DNA from: JAWPMV01 sp038527215
GTDB lineage: Bacteria > Bacteroidota > Bacteroidia > J057
Assembly: GCA_038527215.1 (NCBI GenBank)
Contig: JBCBGC010000217.1
Coordinates: 1-5,569 of the forward strand
Direction: 5' to 3'
DNA: 5,569 nt
Made by a program: the position numbers and the translations under genes. The notes under the pieces were generated by a model that saw only the letters and a list, made by a program, of their open reading frames with translations, searched no databases and was not told where the DNA came from. Of the stretch, positions 1-5,569 are shown in pieces; positions within the stretch are counted from its first letter, which is position 1, and every line of letters begins with the position of its first letter.

Positions 1-3
1 ATC

Positions 4-309
4 TTACGATCTCAGCGGTTTCACATCCGTTCCACTACAATCCGGAGAGGTGTCCATGTGCGAACAAAAACAAATGGTAGGAACTGCTTTTTCGGTATTT
101 GCTGGAAGGGTCGCATATACGTAGCCGAATTCGTCCATAGCAGCATCGGTAATCCCCATGGCCTGCAGCTCCTCTACCAGGACCTTGGCCAGATTTTTTT
201 GCTTTTCAGTAGAGGGAATTGTCGTAGATGCTGCATCGGACTGCGTATCAATTTGGGCATAGCGAATGAAACGGTCCGTAACAGTGAAGGCGTAAGATGC
301 GAGGCTCAT
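4..309 (-). CDS. pepT: Peptidase T (tripeptide aminopeptidase), N-terminal fragment ending in an apparent frameshift
   Basis: This is the start of a peptidase T, a cytoplasmic zinc metallopeptidase of family M20B that removes the N-terminal residue from tripeptides. The 101 readable residues follow the known N-terminus closely: RFIRYAQIDTQSD (about 13-25), PSTEKQ (32-37), a YATLPANTEK stretch (65-74) and SHMDTSPDCSG (83-93). In the last, His84 is the expected zinc ligand and Asp86 its conserved acidic partner. The other metal ligands and the catalytic Glu lie in the missing part; family members are about 400 residues. I chose the ATG at 309 because it leaves a short leader before the conserved RFIRY segment; a TTG at 339 would add ten unsupported residues. 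The frame stops at 4-6 (TAA) right after VKPLRS, where relatives continue with a P-x-I-V/I pattern. Another frame reads I-V-R at 10-2, so a frameshift lies at about 11-15. It could be a true lesion or an error near a contig end. It is transcribed divergently from guaA. Confidence 0.88.
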   Translation of the reverse strand: MSLASYAFTVTDRFIRYAQIDTQSDAASTTIPSTEKQKNLAKVLVEELQAMGITDAAMDEFGYVYATLPANTEKAVPTICFCSHMDTSPDCSGTDVKPLRS

Positions 310-321
310 AGATAGGATGAC

Positions 322-329
322 TAAAGGTA
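322..329 (-). promoter_or_regulatory. Possible -7 element for pepT
   Basis: On the minus strand the sequence TACCTTTA matches five of the six fixed bases of the Bacteroidota -7 element TAnnTTTG. It ends 12 bases before the pepT ATG at 309. No well-spaced TTTG or TTG was found upstream, so this is a weak candidate. A second near-match (TTAATTTG) lies slightly further upstream and is no better supported. Confidence 0.2.
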
Positions 330-384
330 TAGGCCGCAAATTAATCAGAATGGTCCAAAATGAGGGGATTTTCCTAACAAAATG

Positions 385-408
385 GTGGATAAGCTCGTGG
401 ATATCGTC
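385..408 (+). repeat. Short tandem direct repeat upstream of the guaA promoter
   Basis: Two adjacent 12-base units, GTGGATAAGCTC and GTGGATATCGTC, agree at nine of twelve positions, including an identical GTGGATA. They lie just upstream of the predicted guaA -33 element, where an activator or repressor could bind. No known binding-site family is recognised, and a repeat this short may be chance. Confidence 0.25.
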
Positions 409-420
409 TCAGGGCATACC

Positions 421-451
421 TTGGAGTGAGGAGGAAAAAGCCCTACTTTTG
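421..451 (+). promoter_or_regulatory. Bacteroidota-type promoter for guaA (TTG-N20-TAnnTTTG)
   Basis: TACTTTTG at 444-451 is a perfect match to the TAnnTTTG -7 element used by the primary sigma factor of Bacteroidota. A TTG at 421-423 lies 20 bases upstream, which is the expected spacing for the -33 element. Transcription would begin a few bases after 451, almost on the guaA ATG at 456, so the message would be leaderless or nearly so. A purine-rich run that resembles a Shine-Dalgarno site (AGGAGG, 429-434) lies between the two elements and would not be in that transcript. No purine riboswitch core was recognised between 310 and 455. Confidence 0.6.
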
Positions 452-455
452 CCAC

Positions 456-1982
456 ATGGAAAACAGGGTCTTGATCATTGACTTCGGCTCCCAATTCACC
501 CAGTTGATTGCCCGAAGAGTTAGAGAGCAAAATGTATACTGTGAAATCGTTCCTTACACCCGGGATATCAGTCAGGAAACCGGCGTGAAAGGGGTTATTC
601 TGTCAGGCGGGCCTTGTTCCGTCAATGATGAAGGCGCGCCGGATTTCGATCTGGAAGGGCTGTTAGGCAAGGTGCCGGTATTGGCTATCTGTTATGGCGC
701 CCAGTTGATTTCCAAAAACCTGGGCGGTGAGGTGGCCAGTTCATCTAAAAGAGAATATGGGCGCGCCATATTTGAGCATGCCCGTAGCAGTCAATTGCTA
801 GATGGCGTAGATACCTCTTCCCAGGTTTGGATGAGCCATGGGGACACCATTATGCAGTTGCCAGAAGACTACGTGGTGATTGGCCAAACCTCTTCTGTAA
901 AGGTAGCCGCCTATCAGCATGAAAGCCTCCCTGTCTATGGCTTGCAATTTCACCCTGAAGTAACCCATTCTCTACAGGGGTCAACTATCCTGAGAAACTT
1001 TCTGCATGACATCTGTGGTATCCCGGCTGACTGGACGCCTGCAGCTTTTGTAGAGACGACGGTAGCAGAATTGAAAGGGCAGTTGGAAGGAAAAAAGGTG
1101 ATCTGTGGTCTTTCCGGTGGGGTTGACTCTACCGTCGCTGCTAGCCTTATTCACCGGGCGATCGGGCAGGATCTAACCTGCATTTTTGTCAATAACGGCC
1201 TGCTGAGAAAAAATGAATTCAGTGAGGTATTGGAAAAATATAAAGAACTGGGCCTGAATGTCATTGGCGTGGATGCCGCGGATCGTTTTCTGGGAGAACT
1301 GGCAGAGGTCAGTGATCCGGAACAAAAACGAAAAATTATCGGTCGGGTCTTTATCGAAGTATTCCAGGATGAAGCCGATAAACTGACGGGTATTACGCAT
1401 TTGGCTCAGGGAACCATTTACCCCGATGTGATTGAAAGTGTATCGGTCAAAGGTCCTTCTGCCACCATTAAATCCCACCACAACGTGGGGGGCTTGCCTG
1501 AGCAAATGTCGCTGGAAGTGGTGGAGCCGCTTCGGTATCTCTTCAAAGATGAAGTAAGAAAAGTAGGGCGTGATCTGGGCCTGGAACATAAGTTCATCGG
1601 TAGGCATCCTTTTCCTGGGCCGGGGTTGGCCATTCGTATCCTTGGGGATGTGACCGCCGGGAAGGTTTCCCTTCTACAAGAGGTGGATGCCATTTTTATC
1701 AACGGCCTGAGGGAATTTGATCTCTATGATAAAGTCTGGCAGGCCTTTGCAGTACTCCTTCCGGTGGCTTCGGTTGGGGTGATGGGAGACGAGAGAACCT
1801 ATGAACAGGTAGTAGCCTTGCGGGCAGTGGGAAGCCGGGATGGGATGACTGCGGATTGGTCCCACTTACCCTATGAATTCCTGGCTGAAATTTCGAACCG
1901 CATTATCAATCAGGTGAAAGGCGTAAATCGGGTAGTTTATGATATCAGTTCTAAACCCCCCGCAACGATAGAGTGGGAGTAG
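456..1982 (+). CDS. guaA: GMP synthase (glutamine-hydrolysing)
   Basis: This enzyme converts XMP to GMP using ATP and glutamine, the last step of guanine nucleotide synthesis, in the cytoplasm. The 508 residues cover the whole family length. Residues 1-190 are a class I glutamine amidotransferase domain with the nucleophile Cys79 in AICYGAQL and its partners His166 and Glu168 in FHPEV. Residues from about 213 form the ATP-pyrophosphatase domain, with the PP-loop SGGVDST at 220-226, QGTIYPDVIES at 318-328 and HPFPGPGLAIR at 384-394. The dimerisation domain ends in the typical KPPATIEWE (500-508). The ATG at 456 puts the conserved RVLIIDFGSQ near the N-terminus as in relatives; an in-frame GTG at 426 would add ten residues overlapping the promoter. 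No key residue is missing and the frame is intact. A 66-base gap with no clear terminator or promoter separates it from the next gene, so read-through is possible. Confidence 0.98.
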   Translation: MENRVLIIDFGSQFTQLIARRVREQNVYCEIVPYTRDISQETGVKGVILSGGPCSVNDEGAPDFDLEGLLGKVPVLAICYGAQLISKNLGGEVASSSKREYGRAIFEHARSSQLLDGVDTSSQVWMSHGDTIMQLPEDYVVIGQTSSVKVAAYQHESLPVYGLQFHPEVTHSLQGSTILRNFLHDICGIPADWTPAAFVETTVAELKGQLEGKKVICGLSGGVDSTVAASLIHRAIGQDLTCIFVNNGLLRKNEFSEVLEKYKELGLNVIGVDAADRFLGELAEVSDPEQKRKIIGRVFIEVFQDEADKLTGITHLAQGTIYPDVIESVSVKGPSATIKSHHNVGGLPEQMSLEVVEPLRYLFKDEVRKVGRDLGLEHKFIGRHPFPGPGLAIRILGDVTAGKVSLLQEVDAIFINGLREFDLYDKVWQAFAVLLPVASVGVMGDERTYEQVVALRAVGSRDGMTADWSHLPYEFLAEISNRIINQVKGVNRVVYDISSKPPATIEWE

Positions 1983-2048
1983 CGTATAAGGTTGAGAATC
2001 CCCCTACTGGCAAAATAAACTTACTCTTTTCGGGTTATTGAATCAGGT

Positions 2049-3872
2049 ATGAAGTATTTATGTTCATTAGGGGGGATGTTGCTCTGCATGTGGATGCAGA
2101 CAAGCCTCCAGGCCCAACCCACCTCAACAGACCTCAATGAGGATCCAGAAGCCTCCGCGTTTATTCAGGAAGGGAAGCACTGGTTAAATCAGGGAGAGTT
2201 GGATTCTGCGGTGTGGTACTTCTGGTCTGCGGCCAATCGACCGCCTTCTACCGTTAGCAGTGCAGCCTATTATTTTAGCGGCCTTACGCAGTTGAAACTA
2301 TCTGCAGATTCAGAGGCCAGATATTGGTTCGAGAAGCTGGTTCGCGAATTCCCGCGCTCACGCTATGTGCCTGAAGCTCAGTACCAATTTGCCCTGCATC
2401 ACCTCCGGAATCCCTATTCTCCTCGCGTAAAATCCGCCCTGGCTACCTTGGTCCAATTGGTCGATAGCGTGGGGCTGGAAGACCTCCGCAAAGATGCCCG
2501 CCAATCCTTAAAGGCCTATCTATTCGAGCTCGCTGACTCATCTACCCTCGTCTGGGGATATAGAAAATTCCCCTCTCAACGCTTGATGTTTATTGAGGTA
2601 GCCTGCTACCGACAGTTACAACTGGGAGATACCTATGCGGCTAAGTTGCGCTATCGAAGGCACTTGGAAAGAGGGGGAGTCAGATCCTTTTTTCTCGAAA
2701 GGATGATGGACGAGAGATTAGAGATCCGGCACGTAGACCGGGATGTGGTAAAAGTTGCAGTTTTTCTGCCTTTGCATCTGCAAGAAGCAGACACCCGAGA
2801 TACCAGCAGCATTCCCCGGAGAAGCGCTTTGGCCTTAGAATATTATGAGGGCTTTCGACTCGCTTTGGAAAACCTGGAAAGTGTCGAAGGTAGGAAAGTG
2901 TTACTCAAAGTATTTGATACGAGAAGAGATTCCATGTTCATGGTGGAGCAGATGGGGCTCCTGGATGAATTTTACCCGGACCTGGTCATGGGAGCGGTAT
3001 ACAATATATCCTCCCGAATTCTCTCCGATTGGGCCGAAGCTACCGGCACCCCGCAGTTGATTCCCCTCAGTCCTACAGGTGACCTCACGGAGGAAAGAAC
3101 CCAGGTTTTTCAAGCTACTTCAACTCTACAGGTGCACGGCAGAAATTTGGCTCGATTCGCCGTCGACTCTTTAAAACTATCCCGGGTGGGCGTATGGACC
3201 ATCCCGCAGAAATCTACCCTAGACCTAGCCCGTTCCTTCAGTGAGACTTTCAGTACCCTGGGAGGAACCGTACTGGCGCTGGACCTGGAAGCAGGATTGA
3301 AGCAGGACAAAACTGTAGTCCGTACCATCAGAGACATGGTAAAATCCCTGCGGATCCAACGTCTGGATGCTATTTATCTTCCGATTTACTCAGATGAGGA
3401 AACCGCAGGACTGATTTTAAATGAGATCAGCGTGCAAGGCCTGGAAATAAAAGTCCTGGGAGGCCCCCACATCTGGAAACGCTTTGATGATATAGATCGG
3501 GATTTGAAAGATGCTTACGAAATCGTCTTTACCCACTCCTTTTTTCCGGAAAAACAAAGCCCGGAGTACACGGAATTTGAAAACCAATATTGGGAATCTT
3601 TTCAGAGCCTCCCTACCAATTATCAATTACAGGGCTATGACATGGGGCAATACGTTTATCATGTGCTCAATAACTGGCCCATTACTGAAATGACCCTGGC
3701 TGCTTACCTAAGAAATCATCCTCCGTATAAAGGCATTCATCAAACCTTTGACTTCAAAGGAGGCCAGATCAATCAGTTTGTGCATATCGGGGGCTTCCGT
3801 GAAGGTCAGGTGATTAAATTAAATGAAACCATCGTCCCCAGATTAAAATGGGAATGGACCCCAGACCGTTAA
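2049..3872 (+). CDS. Exported TPR plus type I periplasmic-binding-fold protein (LpoA-like architecture)
   Basis: This is a 607-residue exported protein of unproven function. Residues 1-22 are a signal peptide (Lys2, hydrophobic core, SLQA then Gln23); Cys13 is not in a lipobox, so a soluble periplasmic protein is predicted. Residues about 36-160 are TPR-like helices resembling BamD/YbgF repeats, with SAAYYFSGL (71-79), WFEKLVREFPRS (93-104) and PEAQYQFAL (108-116). A bridging segment follows, then a type I periplasmic-binding domain from about 233: VKVAVFLPL (234-242), YYEGFRLAL (265-273), KVFDTRRD (287-294), GAVYN (315-319), SRILSDWAE (322-330), PLSP (339-342), YLPIYSDEE (443-451) and QGYDMGQYVYHVL (528-540). 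TPR helices before such a fold is the layout of LpoA (LppC family), which also has a PLS-type first strand and a YDT segment. No transporter partners are seen. General annotation would call it an ABC substrate-binding protein. It is paralogous to the next gene. The ATG at 2049 gives the signal peptide; no strong ribosome-binding site is seen. Confidence 0.85.
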   Translation: MKYLCSLGGMLLCMWMQTSLQAQPTSTDLNEDPEASAFIQEGKHWLNQGELDSAVWYFWSAANRPPSTVSSAAYYFSGLTQLKLSADSEARYWFEKLVREFPRSRYVPEAQYQFALHHLRNPYSPRVKSALATLVQLVDSVGLEDLRKDARQSLKAYLFELADSSTLVWGYRKFPSQRLMFIEVACYRQLQLGDTYAAKLRYRRHLERGGVRSFFLERMMDERLEIRHVDRDVVKVAVFLPLHLQEADTRDTSSIPRRSALALEYYEGFRLALENLESVEGRKVLLKVFDTRRDSMFMVEQMGLLDEFYPDLVMGAVYNISSRILSDWAEATGTPQLIPLSPTGDLTEERTQVFQATSTLQVHGRNLARFAVDSLKLSRVGVWTIPQKSTLDLARSFSETFSTLGGTVLALDLEAGLKQDKTVVRTIRDMVKSLRIQRLDAIYLPIYSDEETAGLILNEISVQGLEIKVLGGPHIWKRFDDIDRDLKDAYEIVFTHSFFPEKQSPEYTEFENQYWESFQSLPTNYQLQGYDMGQYVYHVLNNWPITEMTLAAYLRNHPPYKGIHQTFDFKGGQINQFVHIGGFREGQVIKLNETIVPRLKWEWTPDR

Positions 3873-3878
3873 GCTTTC

Positions 3879-3902
3879 GGGTTCAGGACTTCTTGTCCTC
3901 CC
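3879..3902 (+). other. Small hairpin between the two paralogues
   Basis: AGGAC (3885-3889) pairs with GTCCT (3895-3899) around a five-base loop, and GGG (3879-3881) can pair with CCC (3900-3902) across a three-base bulge. It begins six bases after the stop codon of the upstream gene. There is no T-run after it, so it is not a canonical intrinsic terminator; it could be a weak terminator, a 3'-end stabiliser, or chance. Confidence 0.3.
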
Positions 3903-3908
3903 AGGTAA

Positions 3909-3940
3909 TTTGTTTATTGGGGTGTCAATCTGTATATATC
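3909..3940 (+). promoter_or_regulatory. Possible promoter for the downstream lipoprotein gene
   Basis: TTTG at 3909-3912 is followed after 20 bases by TATATATC at 3933-3940, which matches only four of the six fixed bases of TAnnTTTG. Spacing is right for a Bacteroidota promoter, and the ATG at 3946 lies five bases after the -7 box, the same distance as in guaA. The surrounding DNA is AT-rich, which raises the chance of a false match. Confidence 0.3.
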
Positions 3941-3945
3941 AGTAT

Positions 3946-5569
3946 ATGAATAGGATTTTTACGCTACTATTGCTGCTCTCCATCAGCTCTTGCGGATTGC
4001 TGAGGGATACTACGCTTAAGCAAGATCCCAAGTCCGATGATCTGATCAGACAAGGAAAACGTTTTCTCCAGAGCAGACAATACACTTCGGCCCTGGACGC
4101 TTTCCAGTCAGCTGTGGATCGCGATTTTAACCGTTCCACCACCGCCGCAAAATACCTGGCTGGCCTTTCCGCCTACTTTCTCGAATACGAAGATATAGCC
4201 ACCAGCCATTTCGAGTCAATCGTTTTTGACTACCCCAGATCCAAATACGTGGAAGATGCCCGGTATCATTTGGCTTTGATCAAAGTGCGGCAGAAATCTA
4301 TGCGTGAAAGGGAACAGGGCTTGCAGGATTTGATCAAAATCGCGGACACCGCCAGCGATCGGCTTATTCGGGAAGCAGCTAAAGAAAAATGGCAAAAAGA
4401 GCTTTTTGAATCTGCCGAATTTGCCCTGCTCGCTTCTCTGTACGCCAAGGTAAGCCCCTCTCACAAAACCGATGTCATGGAAGCATGGCTGTACCGGGAG
4501 GTAATGGAAGGAAATCGGGAAAGTGCTTTCCGTCGATACCAGAGTTTTTTGACCAACAAGGGCGAGGACACGGCTTTTCTCCAGAAAATGTTTGGGGAAG
4601 ACCCGAATAAAGAAAACAAACCCGTAGCCTTTGAACCGGACATTCTTAAAATCGGCATGTTTCTGCCGCTTTTTCTAAATGAATCTCAGTGGCGCTATAG
4701 CAGTGAAATTCCCCCCAAAGTCGTCCGGGGAATGGAGTTTTACGAAGGCTTTCAACTCGCCGTGGATGAATTTGCCCAAAGGAATCCCGAAAAAGTCTTC
4801 TTGCAGGTGTTTGATACCAGAAGAGATACCTTCCACACCCGCATGCAACTCCGCCAGCTGGACTCGCTGGGCTTGAACCTGTTGGTAGGCGCCATCTATA
4901 ATAATCAGTCGCGCATTCTGACAGATTGGGCTGAGAATAGGCAGGTACCGCAAATTGTACCCCTCAGTCCGGCTCGGGAATTGATCGAAAACCGGAACTT
5001 CGTTTTTTTAGCCCACCCCACGCCCAAGACGCATGGCGCGGAGATGGCCGAGTTTGCCTGGTACCAGCGGGGTGTGCGTAGAGCCGTGGTATTCAGTGAT
5101 GGAACGGTTTCCACTGAGCAGCTTGCCGAAGGTTTTACAGAGGAGTTCATTGACCTCGGAGGGCAGGTAGACACCTTTAAGTTTACCTATGGTCGTCGAT
5201 TAGATAAAGACATCGTAAAAGAAATCAATACCCTGGTGGGACAGGTAGAGGATTCCACGGGCGTGTATATTCCCATCATGGGCAATGAGGAAGCAGCTTC
5301 CCTTATCGTCAATTTGTTGAAGAAGTTTGACCGCAAGGTGGTCCTGATGGGCTCTCCCCATTTCCGGACTCGCTACAACACCCTTCCCCGGGAGGTCAAA
5401 GAGGATTTTGAAATGCTCTTTTCCACCTCGCATATGCACGATCCCACGTCGCCCGCTTATCGCATGATGTACAATCAGTATTTGTCGGCCTATGGCTTCC
5501 CGCCTTCAGACAATGCGATCCAGGGCTACGACCTGGCTAAGTTCCTCCTGACCCAACTGAAAAGCTATG
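3946..5569 (+). CDS. TPR plus type I periplasmic-binding-fold lipoprotein (LpoA-like architecture), C-terminus beyond the window
   Basis: An open frame of 541 codons from the ATG at 3946 runs to the window edge without a stop. The N-terminus MNRIFTLLLLLSISSC is a lipoprotein signal with lipobox ISSC; Cys16 is the predicted lipidated residue, so the protein is probably anchored in the outer membrane facing the periplasm. Residues about 33-150 are TPR-like (KYLAGLSAYFLEYED 69-83, DYPRSKYVEDARYHLAL 95-111). The binding-fold domain begins at about 234 with LKIGMFLPLFLNE (234-246), then FYEGFQLAV (265-273), VFDTRRD (288-294), GAIYN (314-318), SRILTDWAE (322-330), PLSP (339-342), YIPIMGNEE (441-449) and QGYDLAKFLL (526-535). 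It is a paralogue of the preceding gene; by alignment some 65 C-terminal residues are missing. The layout resembles LpoA, itself an outer-membrane lipoprotein. Its ligand or partner cannot be told from the sequence. An ordinary solute-binding role is the alternative, but no transporter genes are present. Confidence 0.87.
   Translation, partial: MNRIFTLLLLLSISSCGLLRDTTLKQDPKSDDLIRQGKRFLQSRQYTSALDAFQSAVDRDFNRSTTAAKYLAGLSAYFLEYEDIATSHFESIVFDYPRSKYVEDARYHLALIKVRQKSMREREQGLQDLIKIADTASDRLIREAAKEKWQKELFESAEFALLASLYAKVSPSHKTDVMEAWLYREVMEGNRESAFRRYQSFLTNKGEDTAFLQKMFGEDPNKENKPVAFEPDILKIGMFLPLFLNESQWRYSSEIPPKVVRGMEFYEGFQLAVDEFAQRNPEKVFLQVFDTRRDTFHTRMQLRQLDSLGLNLLVGAIYNNQSRILTDWAENRQVPQIVPLSPARELIENRNFVFLAHPTPKTHGAEMAEFAWYQRGVRRAVVFSDGTVSTEQLAEGFTEEFIDLGGQVDTFKFTYGRRLDKDIVKEINTLVGQVEDSTGVYIPIMGNEEAASLIVNLLKKFDRKVVLMGSPHFRTRYNTLPREVKEDFEMLFSTSHMHDPTSPAYRMMYNQYLSAYGFPPSDNAIQGYDLAKFLLTQLKSY

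Noticed and set aside
58..315. Plus-strand frame of 85 codons opposite pepT
   Set aside because: It is the complement of clear peptidase T coding sequence, and its cysteine-rich translation looks like no known protein.
310..339. TTG start for pepT at 339
   Set aside because: The ten extra residues are hydrophobic and have no match to peptidase T, a cytoplasmic enzyme; the ATG at 309 fits better.
426..455. Upstream GTG start for guaA adding ten residues
   Set aside because: The added residues (MRRKKPYFCH) are not seen in the family, they overlap a perfect -7 promoter box, and the ATG at 456 places the conserved N-terminal strand correctly.
1173..1607. Minus-strand frame of 144 codons inside guaA
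   Set aside because: It is antisense to a complete, intact guaA and shows no recognisable motif; the same holds for the shorter minus-strand frame at 1418-1702.
1983..2048. Promoter or terminator between guaA and the next gene
   Set aside because: The closest -7 match (TACTCTTT, from 2022) has two mismatches and no properly spaced TTG, and no stem-loop with a T-run was found.
2049..5569. Branched-chain amino-acid ABC transporter operon
   Set aside because: Only binding-fold proteins with TPR extensions are present; no permease or ATPase is seen, and transporter binding proteins normally lack an N-terminal TPR region.
1..5569. tRNA, rRNA, CRISPR array, insertion sequence or phage genes
   Set aside because: None was recognised; almost the whole window is accounted for by four protein genes with short gaps.

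Overview
The window looks like chromosomal DNA from a member of the Bacteroidota. Three things suggest this: a perfect TAnnTTTG -7 element with a TTG 20 bases upstream in front of guaA; weak or absent Shine-Dalgarno sites at the gene starts; and guaA sitting beside exported proteins that join TPR-like helices to a type I periplasmic-binding fold. The genus cannot be told from this sequence, and the phylum call is an inference. Both edges fall inside genes, so this may be a whole short contig.

Layout. (1) Positions 4-309, minus strand: the N-terminal fifth to quarter of peptidase T (pepT), which runs into a stop at the window edge through an apparent frameshift. (2) Positions 310-455: a divergent intergenic region holding the guaA promoter and a short direct repeat. 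(3) Positions 456-1982, plus strand: a complete GMP synthase (guaA, 508 aa) with all key motifs intact. (4) Positions 2049-3872, plus strand: a 607-aa exported protein with an N-terminal TPR-like region and a C-terminal periplasmic-binding-protein domain. (5) Positions 3946 to the end, plus strand: a second protein of the same architecture, open at the window edge after 541 codons, starting with a clear lipoprotein signal. The 66-base and 73-base gaps hold no further gene; the second has a small hairpin and a weak promoter-like sequence.

The most interesting part is the tandem pair downstream of guaA. The two proteins are clear paralogues: one ungapped stretch is identical at 32 of 60 positions, at the same residue numbers in both. 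Their export signals differ, one soluble and one lipid-anchored. Their architecture matches that of LpoA, the outer-membrane lipoprotein that activates a peptidoglycan synthase in Gammaproteobacteria, and no ABC permease or ATPase gene is seen. A cell-envelope role is therefore at least as likely as solute uptake, but this is inferred from architecture and not shown. guaA and pepT are ordinary housekeeping genes of purine synthesis and peptide breakdown, with no obvious functional link to the pair beyond position.
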